Of a DNA stretch of 64,000 nucleotides, positions 25,402 through 34,219 are shown in pieces. The translations under genes were made by a program, and so were the position numbers. The notes below the pieces were generated by a model, which worked only from the letters and a program-made list of their open reading frames with translations, was not told the DNA's origin and did not search any database. Source of the DNA: Paractinoplanes toevensis. Its GTDB lineage: Bacteria > Actinomycetota > Actinomycetes > Mycobacteriales > Micromonosporaceae. How positions within the stretch are numbered: position 1 is the stretch's first letter; every line of letters starts with the position of its first letter. The stretch lies in NCBI RefSeq assembly GCF_018332695.1, contig NZ_BOQN01000070.1, forward strand, positions 56,398 through 120,397. The letters are read 5' to 3'.

Positions 25402-26040
25402 ATGGCCATGCCCGACGTCCGACAGCAGATCTCGAGCGTGCGGCGCACGCTCGGCCGCCGCACCCTGGAGGCGGGTGAGGCCCGCGTCTCCACGATCAGC
25501 CAGGTCTACGAGACCGACATCGACGACCTGTGGACCGTGGTGACCAGCGCCGAGCGGATCGAGCGCTGGTTCATGCCGATCACCGGCGAGCTCAAGGAGG
25601 GTGGCCACTACCAGCTCGAGGGCAACGCCGGCGGCACCATCACGTCCTGCGACAAGCCGCACGGGTTCACCGCGACCTGGGAGTTCGGCGGGGACGTCAG
25701 CTGGATCACGGTGCGCCTGGCGGAGACCGACGGGGGCACCCGTTTCGAGCTCGAGCACGTGGCCCACGTCAAGGACGAGTGGTGGGACCAGTTCGGCCCC
25801 GGAGCCACCGGCATCGGCTGGGATTCCGGCCTGCTCGGCCTCGCGAGCTACGTCCTCGACCGCAACTTCACCCGGCTGTCGATGGAGGAGGTCATGGCCT
25901 GGGTGGCCGAGGGCGACGGCAAGCTGTTCATGCGGTTGAGCGCCGACGCCTGGGCCGAGGTGTCGATCGCCGACGGTGAGGACCCGGCGGTGGCCGCGGC
26001 CCGCGCCGACCGCGGCTACGCGGCGTACACCGGCACGTAG
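25402..26040 (+). CDS. SRPBCC (AHSA1-like) domain protein
   Basis: A 212-residue START-like helix-grip protein. The strand VSTISQVYETDIDDLWTVVT is followed by ERIERWFMPITGELKEGGHY and a hydrophobic cavity half with TRFELEHVAHVKDEWW. AHSA1-like SRPBCC proteins bind hydrophobic ligands, and in actinobacteria they are commonly encoded immediately after a metal-free ArsR repressor, as here. The spacing of 3 bases suggests coupling. Its end overlaps the convergent SARP gene by 25 bases. Ligand unknown. Confidence 0.87.
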   Translation: MAMPDVRQQISSVRRTLGRRTLEAGEARVSTISQVYETDIDDLWTVVTSAERIERWFMPITGELKEGGHYQLEGNAGGTITSCDKPHGFTATWEFGGDVSWITVRLAETDGGTRFELEHVAHVKDEWWDQFGPGATGIGWDSGLLGLASYVLDRNFTRLSMEEVMAWVAEGDGKLFMRLSADAWAEVSIADGEDPAVAAARADRGYAAYTGT

Positions 26041-27905
26041 ATCAGGCCGCTGCCGGCCGCGATCTCGTGGCGGGCGGGCTCCAGAGCGGACCGCGCGCGG
26101 TCCAGAGTGGCCTGATCGCCGAGCCGGTGCGCGGCGTGGGCGGTCAGGTCCCAGAGCACCTCGGTCAGAAGATCGGGCGCGGGCGCGGGGAGATCCGCGA
26201 GGGCGGCTCGCGCTTGCCGGGTGCGGCCTTCGGCGAGGTGTACGTGTGGTCGCGCCCATTTGTCGTACGGTCCGAAGTCGCCGTCCCGGGCCGGCTCGCC
26301 GCACCGCACGTCCAGGGCGAGCCGGGTCAGGGCCGGCAGGCCGTCGGCCAGGCCCGGCATTCCGGAGTCGTCGAGAAGTCCGGCGGCTCGCCGGTAGGCG
26401 GGCCCGGCCGCCACCGGGTCGTCGATCGACAGCCGCATCGCCCTATACCAGGTCGTGAACACCGTGACCAGGGGAAGCTCGTGCCGCGCCGAGAGCTCGT
26501 CGGCGCTCGCGGCATGCTCGTCGGCGCCCGCGAGATCGGCCAGGGCGCCGCGGGCCTGCATCCGGATCAGATGCCCGAGGATCTCCGAGGTGACCAGGCC
26601 GTGCCGGCCGCAGAGATCGACCAGCTCGGCACCGATGCGGTCGCGCTCGGCGGCCAGCCCGGGCCGGTGGGTGGTCTGCATGAACAGGCCGTTGAGCGCG
26701 AACGCCAGCAGCCCCGGATCGTTGTGCCCGCGCGCGATGCCGACGGCTTCCTCGGCGCACGCCCGGCTGTCCGCGGTGGCCGCCGCGCCCCGTGACTCGA
26801 CGGCGACGGTGGCGAGCAGCCGCGCCCGGGTGGGCGGTCCGCTCGCGTGGCGCAATGCCCGGCGGGCGGCGGCGACGATGGCGGCGGCCTGGGCCGGGTC
26901 GTCGCAGCGGGGCCAGATCGCCGGGACGTCGTAGGCGCCGATCACCCGGGCGGTCAGGGCCGGGTCGCCCAGCTCCTCGGCGGCGGCGATCGCGGCGGTG
27001 CGGTGCCGGCGGGCCGCCTCCAGGCCGCCGCCGCTGGTGACGGCCAGGCTGCGCAGCAGGGTCACGGTCGAGTCCAGGCGGGCTCGGGCACCGGCCGCGA
27101 CGATGCGGTCGTAGTCGGCGGCCGCCGAGGCCCAGACCTCGCCGGCCCGGCCGGGGCTCAGGTGAGGCGCCTGGTGCAGGATGTCCGACTCGAGTCGGCG
27201 CAGCTCGGGGGTGGGGTCCAGGCCGAGCCGGCCGGAGAGCAGGTCGCGGGCGCGGCGCAGCACGGCGAGGGCGTCGGGCTGCCGGCCGGTGCGGTAGAGG
27301 GCCAGGGCCAGCAGCCGCCACGCCTGCTCGCGCCACGGGTGCTCGGTGGCGTGGGCGTCCAGGTCGGGGATGGCGCCGGCCGGGTCGCCGGCGGTCAGCC
27401 GGGCCTCGGCCAGCTGCTCGACCGCGCGCAGGCGCAGCTCGGCCAGGCGGGCGCGGTCGGCGCCGGTCCACGGTTCGTCGGCGAAGTCGGCGTAGGCCGG
27501 GCCGCGCCACCAGGACAGCGCTTCCACCAGGTGTTTCACCGGGTCGTCCGGGGGTGGGGTGGCGCGCACGGCATCCTCGAACCGCCATGCGTCGACGGCG
27601 GCGGTGGCGGCGCGCAGGGCGTACCCGGGGCCGTCGGTGACCAGCAGGCGGGCCGGAACCCGCGGCGTACGGTCCGGCTCGATCGCCCGGCGCAGGGCCG
27701 CGACGAACGTGCGTACGGCCGGGACTGCTCCGTCCGGCGGTGCCACCCACAGGTCCGTGACCAGGTCGCCCACCGGAACCACCCGGCCCCGGGCGGCGAT
27801 CAGCCGGGCCAGCACCGCGCGGTGCCGCGGGCCCTTGAGCGGGATCGGGTCGCCGGCCGTGTCCCAGGCCGTGACCGGACCCAGCACGCCGAACGAGACC
27901 ACCAC
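26016..27905 (-). CDS. SARP/AfsR-type (BTAD) transcriptional regulator
   Basis: A 629-residue regulator. The first about 95 residues are an OmpR-like winged helix (VSFGVLGPVTAWDTAGDPIP and LKGPRHRAVLARLIAARGRVV). Residues about 97-240 are the bacterial transcriptional activation domain with its helical hairpins (DADAH, TEHPWREQAWRLLALALYR). The C-terminal half is a TPR-like array without a P-loop, so it is a mid-size SARP lacking the NB-ARC part of AfsR. It is divergent from the dehalogenase-like hydrolase with a 50-base spacer and may control it. The GTG at 27905 is followed by a second in-frame GTG. Confidence 0.88.
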   Translation of the reverse strand: MVVSFGVLGPVTAWDTAGDPIPLKGPRHRAVLARLIAARGRVVPVGDLVTDLWVAPPDGAVPAVRTFVAALRRAIEPDRTPRVPARLLVTDGPGYALRAATAAVDAWRFEDAVRATPPPDDPVKHLVEALSWWRGPAYADFADEPWTGADRARLAELRLRAVEQLAEARLTAGDPAGAIPDLDAHATEHPWREQAWRLLALALYRTGRQPDALAVLRRARDLLSGRLGLDPTPELRRLESDILHQAPHLSPGRAGEVWASAAADYDRIVAAGARARLDSTVTLLRSLAVTSGGGLEAARRHRTAAIAAAEELGDPALTARVIGAYDVPAIWPRCDDPAQAAAIVAAARRALRHASGPPTRARLLATVAVESRGAAATADSRACAEEAVGIARGHNDPGLLAFALNGLFMQTTHRPGLAAERDRIGAELVDLCGRHGLVTSEILGHLIRMQARGALADLAGADEHAASADELSARHELPLVTVFTTWYRAMRLSIDDPVAAGPAYRRAAGLLDDSGMPGLADGLPALTRLALDVRCGEPARDGDFGPYDKWARPHVHLAEGRTRQARAALADLPAPAPDLLTEVLWDLTAHAAHRLGDQATLDRARSALEPARHEIAAGSGLIYVPVYAA

Positions 27906-27955
27906 CGGTTCACCGTACTCATTCGCTGCTCATCGGGCCCGGCCAGGCTGGGTTC

Positions 27956-28858
27956 ATGACCAAGTTCGAAACCCACCGCGTCCAGGTCGCCGACGGCGTC
28001 TCCCTCCGGGCCGAGGTCGGCGGGCAGGGCAGCCCCATCGTGCTGCTGCACGGCTTCCCGCAGACCCACCTGATGTGGCGGCACGTGGCCGCCGATCTCG
28101 CCGCCGATCACACCGTCATCTGCCCGGACCTGCGGGGATACGGCGACAGCGACAAGCCGGCCGAGACGTCACCGGACACCTACTCGAAGCGGACCATGGC
28201 CGCGGACGTCGTCGCGCTCGCCCGGGAACTGGGGCACGAGCGGTTCGCGCTGGCCGGGCACGACCGCGGGGCGCTGGTCGCGATCCGGGCCGGGCTCGAT
28301 CACCCGCGCGTGGTGACGCACCTGGCGTCGCTGGACGTGCTGCCCACCATCGACATGTGGGACGTCATGCACGGCACCAGCGCGGCGATCGGCTTCCACC
28401 TCTATCTGATGGCGCAGCCGCCCGGCCTGCCCGAGCGGATGATCGCGGCGACCGCCGACGAGTTCTTCGGCTACTTCCTCGACCTGTGGACCAACGACCC
28501 GGCCGCCATCCCGGCCGACGTGCGGGCGGCCTACCTGGCCGCCTGCCGGGCGGCGGTGCCGTCGATCGTCGCCGACTACCGCGCGTCGGCCGGCATCGAC
28601 GTCGAGCACGACGCGGCGGACCGGGCCGCGGGCCGCCGGCTCGAGATGCCGGTGACGGTGATGCAGCAGGACTGGGGTTCGGCGCTCGGCTTCGACGCCG
28701 CCGGGCTCTGGCGGGCCTGGGCGCCCGACCTGGTGCACCTGCCGGTCAGCTGCGGCCACTTCATGGCGGAGGAGGCGCCGGGCGAGGTGGTGACGGCCCT
28801 CCGGGACCTGCTGCGACGCGCCAGCGCGTTAAAGGGTGAAAAAACGGGTAAACCATAA
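27956..28858 (+). CDS. Alpha/beta hydrolase, haloacid dehalogenase/epoxide hydrolase type
   Basis: A 300-residue hydrolase with LLHGFPQTHLMWRHVA, DLRGYGDS, the nucleophile Asp in AGHDRGAL (D103) and the base His in CGHFMAEE (H268). An Asp nucleophile rules out an ordinary esterase and points to the epoxide hydrolase / haloalkane or fluoroacetate dehalogenase branch. The HGFPQT and DLRGYGDS context resembles the fluoroacetate dehalogenase-like group, which is widely over-annotated, so substrate is left open. It is divergent from the SARP regulator. Confidence 0.87.
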   Translation: MTKFETHRVQVADGVSLRAEVGGQGSPIVLLHGFPQTHLMWRHVAADLAADHTVICPDLRGYGDSDKPAETSPDTYSKRTMAADVVALARELGHERFALAGHDRGALVAIRAGLDHPRVVTHLASLDVLPTIDMWDVMHGTSAAIGFHLYLMAQPPGLPERMIAATADEFFGYFLDLWTNDPAAIPADVRAAYLAACRAAVPSIVADYRASAGIDVEHDAADRAAGRRLEMPVTVMQQDWGSALGFDAAGLWRAWAPDLVHLPVSCGHFMAEEAPGEVVTALRDLLRRASALKGEKTGKP

Positions 28859-28910
28859 CAAAGCCGCTAGCGTGGCGGTGCTGATCTTCGGGGTACGGGG
28901 GTGTTCTGTG

Positions 28911-29456
28911 ATGAAGTCCTTCTGGAGCCGCTGCGGTGTCGCGGTCCTTGCCGGAGTCGCGGTTCCCGGAGTGGTCGCGGGGCCGGTCGCCGCGCAGGAC
29001 CGCGGCCTGCTCGACCTCGGTTATCAGCTCGTCAACGCCAACAGCAACCGGTGCCTCACGGTCACCGCCGGCGGTCTCGCCGACAACGCGATCCTGATCC
29101 AGAAGGACTGCGCGCGGGACTCGTCCTACCGGTGGCGGTTCCAGCGGTCCGGGGCCGGCTACCGGATCGTCAACGTGAAGAGCGGAAAGTGCCTCACGAT
29201 CGCGGGCGACAGTCTTGAGGACAACGGCTTCGCGATCCAGCACCGCTGCGGCGGCCCGGCCGGCGAGTGGCAGGTCGGCGGCCGCAGCGGGCTGGCCCTG
29301 GCCGACGTCCGGCTGGAGAACGCGCACAGCCACAAGTGCCTGACCATCGCCGGTGGCAGTGCCGTCGAGAACGGCGTCGCCGTGCAGTACCACTGCGACG
29401 AGGAGGCCTCCCGCCGCTGGACCGCCAAGCTGATGGTCGGACCGGCACTGGATTAG
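28911..29456 (+). CDS. Secreted ricin-type beta-trefoil lectin
   Basis: A 181-residue protein with an N-terminal signal peptide (about residues 1-29, cleavage after VAA). It then has one beta-trefoil made of three related repeats, each marked by a CLT(V/I) strand (NRCLTV, GKCLTI, HKCLTI) and a Trp of the QxW kind (YRWRF, GEWQV, RRWTA). It carries no catalytic domain, so it is probably a stand-alone carbohydrate-binding protein, perhaps a lectin or toxin partner. The ATG at 28911 is chosen because it gives a clean signal peptide. Confidence 0.85.
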   Translation: MKSFWSRCGVAVLAGVAVPGVVAGPVAAQDRGLLDLGYQLVNANSNRCLTVTAGGLADNAILIQKDCARDSSYRWRFQRSGAGYRIVNVKSGKCLTIAGDSLEDNGFAIQHRCGGPAGEWQVGGRSGLALADVRLENAHSHKCLTIAGGSAVENGVAVQYHCDEEASRRWTAKLMVGPALD

Positions 29457-29508
29457 GCCGCTCCAGGGGGTGCCGGTCCAGTGTGGTGAGTCGGTAAGGT
29501 GCGCTCCC

Positions 29509-30345
29509 ATGACCGAGAGGATGCTCGTCGTCGGTGCGAGCGGGCACCTGGGCCGCAAGGTCGCGTCGCGGGCGATGGCGGCCGGGTGGATGGTCGTCGG
29601 CACCAGGTTCAGCACGGCCGGTGAGCTGGGCGAGGTGCCGCTCGACATCCGCGACCCGGCCGCGGTCCGCGACCTGGTCCGGCGGGTCTTCCCGAGCGTC
29701 GTCATCCACACCGCGGCCGGCCGCGACGACTGGCGGGTGATCGCCGACGGCGCCGCCCACGTGGCGGCGGCCGCCTACGCGGTCGGCGCCCGCCTGGTGC
29801 ACGTGTCCAGCGAGGCCGTCTTCTCCGGCCGCGACATCGAGTACGACGAGACGGCCCTGCCCGACCCGACCTATCTCTACGGCGCGGCCAAGGCGGCCGC
29901 CGAGACCGCGGTCCGGGCCATCGACCCGTCCGCGGTCGTGGTGCGCACCTCGCTGATCGTCGGCGACGGCCGCGGCAGCCACGAGCGGCTCACCCACGAC
30001 CTGATCGCGGGCCACCGCACCGGCGTGCTGCTCACCGACCAGATCCGCAAGCCGGTGCACGTCGACGACCTGTCCGACGCCCTGCTCGAACTGGCGGCGA
30101 ACGACTACCACGGCATCCTCAACGTGGCCGGCACCGACCCGATCAGCCGCTACGACCTGGGCGTCCTGGTCGCCGTCCGGGACGGCCTCGACCCGGCACT
30201 GATCCCGGCGTCCACCACCACCGACGCGGGCCTGGCGCTGCCGGCCGACATCCGCCTGCGCACCGGCCGGGCCGAGGCCCTCCTGCACACCCGCCTGCGC
30301 GGCGTCCGCGAGTTCCTGGCCGGCGAGGCCCCGGTCGCGGCGTAG
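29509..30345 (+). CDS. NAD(P)-dependent reductase of the RmlD/SDR type
   Basis: A 278-residue extended-SDR protein. Its nucleotide-binding motif is VVGASGHLGRKVA near residues 7-19, and the catalytic YLYGAAKAAAE (YxxxK) is preceded by VHVSSEAVFSG. The pattern is that of dTDP-4-dehydrorhamnose reductase-like proteins, though no sugar pathway gene is nearby, so the substrate is unknown. The ATG at 29509 starts the Rossmann strand directly. Confidence 0.85.
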   Translation: MTERMLVVGASGHLGRKVASRAMAAGWMVVGTRFSTAGELGEVPLDIRDPAAVRDLVRRVFPSVVIHTAAGRDDWRVIADGAAHVAAAAYAVGARLVHVSSEAVFSGRDIEYDETALPDPTYLYGAAKAAAETAVRAIDPSAVVVRTSLIVGDGRGSHERLTHDLIAGHRTGVLLTDQIRKPVHVDDLSDALLELAANDYHGILNVAGTDPISRYDLGVLVAVRDGLDPALIPASTTTDAGLALPADIRLRTGRAEALLHTRLRGVREFLAGEAPVAA

Positions 30346-30406
30346 GGCCTGTCCTGCGTTGATCGGCGGTCTCGGCGGGAAGTTCGAGGGACAGCAGTGC
30401 GGCGGT

Positions 30407-31261
30407 TCAGCGGAGTGCGGCGGCGATCGCCTCGGCCGGGGTCGCGGTCGGCCGTCCGATCAGCCGCCGCAGGTCGCCGGAGCTGGTGCGGAACTCGTCG
30501 CGGCTCATGGCGCGGTCGGCGTCGGCGAGGACGTCCGCCAACTCGGCCGGCACGCCCGCGTCGGTCAGCAGCCGGGCGAACGCGTCGACCGGGAGATCGG
30601 TGTACTCGATCCGCTTCCCGGTGGCGGCCGAGATCGCCGCGGCCAGCTCGGTCAGGGTGAAGGCCTCATCCCCACCCAGCTCGTACGCCTGGCTGGTGTG
30701 GCCGTCGGTAGTCAGCACGACCGCGGCGGCGTCGGCGTAGTCGGCTCGGGTCGCGGCGCTGATCCTGCCCTGGCCGGCGGCCCCGACGAGGACTCCACCG
30801 TGCAGCACCTGGGGGAGCTGGACGGTGTAGTTCTCCAGGTACCAGCCGTTGCGCAGCATCACGCTGGGTAGGCGCTCGCGCAGGTACTGCTCCGTGGCAC
30901 GGTGGGTGGGAGCGAGACTCGTGGTGGACGTGTCCGCGTGCAGCATGCTGGTGAACGCGACCAGCGACATACCTGCCGCCACCGCGGCATCGATGGCGCG
31001 GCGGTGGTTGGCGACGCGCTCGCTCGGGGTCGTGGTGGAGATCAGCAGGAGCCTGTCCGCGCCCTCGAAGGCTGCGGGCAGGCTGTCGGGTTCCGCGAAA
31101 TCGGCCTGGCGGACATCGACACCGCGGTCGGCGAAGTCCTTGATCTTCGTGACGTCACGGCTGGTCGCGACGATGCCGGAGGCCGGCACCCCACGGTTCA
31201 GCAGCGCTTCGACGGTGAGCCGGCCCAGCTGCCCGGAGGCTCCGGTGACTACGATCGACAT
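30407..31261 (-). CDS. NmrA-like NAD(P)H-binding quinone oxidoreductase (QorB type)
   Basis: A 284-residue atypical SDR with IVVTGASGQLGRLTVEALL at the N-terminus, no YxxxK catalytic motif and the TSMLHAD and HRATEQYLRE segments seen in QorB/NmrA-like proteins. These use NAD(P)H to reduce quinones or sense the redox ratio. The ATG at 31261 has AAGGAG 6 bases upstream. It is divergent from an HxlR regulator, a common arrangement in which the regulator senses an electrophile or quinone and induces the reductase. Confidence 0.87.
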   Translation of the reverse strand: MSIVVTGASGQLGRLTVEALLNRGVPASGIVATSRDVTKIKDFADRGVDVRQADFAEPDSLPAAFEGADRLLLISTTTPSERVANHRRAIDAAVAAGMSLVAFTSMLHADTSTTSLAPTHRATEQYLRERLPSVMLRNGWYLENYTVQLPQVLHGGVLVGAAGQGRISAATRADYADAAAVVLTTDGHTSQAYELGGDEAFTLTELAAAISAATGKRIEYTDLPVDAFARLLTDAGVPAELADVLADADRAMSRDEFRTSSGDLRRLIGRPTATPAEAIAAALR

Positions 31262-31329
31262 GATCATCTCCTTTCTCGCCGTGGACCTCCCGCGGCACAG
31301 CGTCCACGATGAACTGGTCACTCTCCTTT

Positions 31330-31354
31330 GGTAAGGACGTACTTCCGGGTAAGG
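31330..31354. promoter_or_regulatory. HxlR operator candidate
   Basis: GGTAAGG occurs at 31330-31336 and again at 31348-31354, 18 bases apart. Between them lies ACTTCC, which makes an imperfect dyad with the first copy. The position is the spacer between the divergent QorB-like and HxlR genes, and the motif resembles HxlR-type sites. Confidence 0.45.
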
Positions 31355-31379
31355 TGGCCACTCGGACGAAACGATCGAG

Positions 31380-31790
31380 GTGAGCACGGTGGCGACTACG
31401 CGGAAGGTGAGCGAGCCCACGTCGTCGTGGGACCCCTATGTGCGCGGCTGCCCGTCGCGTGACGTGCTCGACCACATCGGCAGCAAGTGGGCGGTGCTCG
31501 TGCTGGGCGAGCTCGGCCGGCATGGGGCATGCCGGTTCACGCGGCTGCGACAGGAACTCGCGGGGGTCAGCGAGAAGATGCTCACCCAGACGCTGCGCAC
31601 GCTCGAACGTGACGGGCTGCTCGTGCGGACGGTGTACCCGGAGGCGCCGATCCGGGTGGAGTACGAGCTGACGCCGCTCGGCCATACCCTGCGGGGCCCT
31701 CTGAAGGCGCTCACGGAGTGGTCGGTGCAGCACATCGAGGAAGTTCTCGATGCCCGCGAGGAGTACGACGACCGTGCCGCAAAACGCTAG
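31380..31790 (+). CDS. HxlR-family transcriptional regulator
   Basis: A 136-residue winged-helix protein with the family marks: a Cys before the helix (VRGCPSRDVLDHIGSKWAVL), RFTRLRQELAGVSEKMLTQ as the recognition helix and YPEAPIRVEYELTPLG as the wing. The conserved Cys near residue 24 is the redox-sensing residue in many members. It starts with GTG at 31380 and is divergent from the QorB-like reductase, which it likely controls from the spacer repeats. Confidence 0.9.
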   Translation: MSTVATTRKVSEPTSSWDPYVRGCPSRDVLDHIGSKWAVLVLGELGRHGACRFTRLRQELAGVSEKMLTQTLRTLERDGLLVRTVYPEAPIRVEYELTPLGHTLRGPLKALTEWSVQHIEEVLDAREEYDDRAAKR

Positions 31791-31802
31791 CCGGTAGCGG
31801 AA

Positions 31803-32738
31803 TCAGAGCGAGTCGCGCAGCTCGCGGTACGCCTTCCAGGGGATCCGCGGGCGTGGCAGGCCGCGCTTGGCCAGGTATTTCTTGGTGGTAGCCCGGCAGT
31901 CGCGGACGGTGCGGATCGGGTCGGTGAGGCTGGGCTTCGCGCCGCCGGCCGGCTCGATCAGGCGGTCCGGGGTCAGGAGGCGGCCGCCGTCGGCGTCGGA
32001 CTTCAGGGTGCCGGTGACCACCGCGCTGTGCAGGTTCCACAGTTGCGCATCGTGGCGGTGCACCAGCAGGCTCGCGCGGCCGTCGGCCACCGGGTGGCCG
32101 TCCGGGACGGCGACGCGGTAGGCGCCGCCGTCGGCGGAGACCGTCGTGCGGAGCAGGGTCGGCGCGCCGGCGGCGTCGCGGGCGGCCAGGACCGTCGAAG
32201 GGTACGAGGCCAGCACCTGTTCGCCGATCAGGCCGCTCCCGGCCACCGGCAGGGTGCCGGTCGCGGCGGGCAGGTCGCGCGCGGTGACGGCGGCCGGGGT
32301 GACCGTGATGAGCAGCCGCATGAAGTAGAAGTCGGTCAGCGCGGTGGCCGGCCGGTCCAGGTACTTGCGGCAGTTCGGCTGGCGTTCGAACAACCGCCGC
32401 CAGAACGCGGCCAGGTCGCCCTCGGGCACGGTGTGCACCCGGTCGGGGCAGATGGCCGTGCCCTGTACGAGGATCTGCCCGGGCCGCTCGAGGCCGCTCG
32501 CGTGCGGCTCGGAGAACAGCAGCGCCACCCGCTCGTCGCGCCGGATGTTGTAGGCCTTCTGCGGGAAACCGAGCGACGTGGTCAGCAGGAACGTGCCGTC
32601 GGCGAGCGAGATCCCGGAGGTCGGCCAGGCCAGCGGGGTGCCGTCCTTCCCGACGGTGACCAGCTCACAGGTGCGGTAGGCGTTGATCGTCGCGTCCAGC
32701 TCGGACCCGGGCACGAGGGCCCTCAGCGATTCAGGCAT
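31803..32738 (-). CDS. Pyridoxamine-phosphate-oxidase-like flavin protein
   Basis: A 311-residue protein whose N-terminal half is a split beta-barrel of the pyridoxamine 5'-phosphate oxidase family (TCELVTVGKDGTPLAWPTSG and ERVALLFSEPHASGLERPGQ). The C-terminal half repeats the barrel pattern more loosely (TVSADGGAYRVAVPDGHPVA). Such double-barrel proteins bind FMN or F420. The start at 32738 has AGGA eight bases upstream; an ATG at 32747 is possible. It is divergent from the zinc peptidase gene. Substrate unknown. Confidence 0.75.
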   Translation of the reverse strand: MPESLRALVPGSELDATINAYRTCELVTVGKDGTPLAWPTSGISLADGTFLLTTSLGFPQKAYNIRRDERVALLFSEPHASGLERPGQILVQGTAICPDRVHTVPEGDLAAFWRRLFERQPNCRKYLDRPATALTDFYFMRLLITVTPAAVTARDLPAATGTLPVAGSGLIGEQVLASYPSTVLAARDAAGAPTLLRTTVSADGGAYRVAVPDGHPVADGRASLLVHRHDAQLWNLHSAVVTGTLKSDADGGRLLTPDRLIEPAGGAKPSLTDPIRTVRDCRATTKKYLAKRGLPRPRIPWKAYRELRDSL

Positions 32739-32824
32739 GCGCGGCATCCTATTGATCCACATGCCGGTCGTGTTACGACGGCTCATCTGGTTGGATCCAT
32801 TGACCAACCTCACAAGGAGACGCG

Positions 32825-34219
32825 ATGCCCGACGATCCCGACGTCGCCGCGATTCCCGCCCAGCGCGTCCCCGGGCACGACACGCTGCCGGTTGCGCCGG
32901 TCGCCGCGGAGCCGGAGGTGTCGGTGCGGCGGGGCCGCCGGTGGGGCGTACGCGTCGCGGTCGCGGTCGTGGCGGCTCTCGGCGTACTGCTGCTCGGGGT
33001 TCTGGTTCTCTCGCCGAAGTCGTCGCCGGAAGGCGCGGCAGTGGCCGCGACCAGCGCGGCGCCGGCGTCGTCGGCGGCGACCACGCCCTACGACCGGGCG
33101 GTGGCGGTGCTGAAGGCGCAGGAGGCGGCGCTGAACGGCGGGGACGAGGGCGGGTGGCTGGCGGCGGTCGACCCGGGGAAGGCCGATCTGCGGGTCAAGT
33201 ACCGGACGATGTTCCGCAACCTGCGCGGGCTCCGGGTGACCCGGTTCGCCTACCAGCCGGGCCTGGGGAAACCGGTCAAGGGCGACGCGTCGGCGGTGGC
33301 GATGCGGGTGGACGCCGACTACTGCTTCTCCGACGACATGTGCCCGGCGAACCCGGGCACCGACTGGGCCCGGCCGCCGCACATCTCGCAGGAGCTGACG
33401 CTGCGGCTCGTGGGTGGACGGTACGTGATCAGCGCCCTCGGCAGGTCCGCCGCGCCGGACTTGCGCCAGCCGCTGCCCTGGGAGGGCACCGACCTGGTCT
33501 TCGCCCAGGGCAAGCGGGTGATCGTCGCGGCGGCTCGCGGGCAGGAGGCCGACCTGAAGCGGGTGCTGCCGGTGGCCGAGCAGGCCGCGGTGACCGGCGA
33601 CCACTACGCGGCGCTCAACGGCACACCGCAGCGGAACTACCGGGTTTTCCTGGCCGGCGAGAAACAGTGGAAGGCGTGGTACGGCGGGGAGCAGGACGAG
33701 TGGGCGATCGGACTGGCCATGCCGCTCAACCGGCGCGGCATCGACGTCATCGTGCGGATGTCCGAGATGGACGACGCGCTGACGCTGCGGACCACCGTGC
33801 AGCACGAGCTCGGGCACGTGGTGACGCTGACCGGCGCCTATCAGATGGACGCGCTCGAGGACACCTGGCTCAGCGAGGGCATCGCGGAGTACATCGGGTG
33901 GCGGCCGAAGGGTGCGGTGGAGAGTTTCCGCCGGTACAGCGTGCGGTGGCAGCTCGACCGGGACGCACCGGACTCGATGGTGCCGCCCCGGCCGGGACCC
34001 AAGGCCCCGGCCCGGGCGGGCGACGCGTTCTACGGGCTCAGCCACTGGGCCGCCGACTGCATGGCCACGAGGTACGGCGAGGCGAAGCTGTTCACCTTCG
34101 TGCGGCTGGTGCTGACCCAGGACAACAGCTACGACCAGGCCGCCCGGGACGCGTACGGGGTGCCGTTCGCCGCCGTGGACAAAGCCTGCGTGTCCTGGAT
34201 CAGGAAGCAGGCGTCCTGA
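32825..34219 (+). CDS. Membrane-anchored zinc metallopeptidase (peptidase MA-like)
   Basis: A 464-residue protein with a short cytoplasmic tail, one TM helix (about 42-63), an external Thr/Ala-rich linker, an NTF2-like stretch (about 85-210) and a gluzincin peptidase domain. The zinc site is visible: HELGH (H327, E328, H331) and, 20 residues later, WLSEGIAEYIGW with E351 as third ligand. This is the peptidase MA/M1-type arrangement. AAGGAGA precedes the ATG. It probably acts outside the membrane on envelope peptides. Its end overlaps the convergent aminotransferase by 20 bases. Confidence 0.85.
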   Translation: MPDDPDVAAIPAQRVPGHDTLPVAPVAAEPEVSVRRGRRWGVRVAVAVVAALGVLLLGVLVLSPKSSPEGAAVAATSAAPASSAATTPYDRAVAVLKAQEAALNGGDEGGWLAAVDPGKADLRVKYRTMFRNLRGLRVTRFAYQPGLGKPVKGDASAVAMRVDADYCFSDDMCPANPGTDWARPPHISQELTLRLVGGRYVISALGRSAAPDLRQPLPWEGTDLVFAQGKRVIVAAARGQEADLKRVLPVAEQAAVTGDHYAALNGTPQRNYRVFLAGEKQWKAWYGGEQDEWAIGLAMPLNRRGIDVIVRMSEMDDALTLRTTVQHELGHVVTLTGAYQMDALEDTWLSEGIAEYIGWRPKGAVESFRRYSVRWQLDRDAPDSMVPPRPGPKAPARAGDAFYGLSHWAADCMATRYGEAKLFTFVRLVLTQDNSYDQAARDAYGVPFAAVDKACVSWIRKQAS

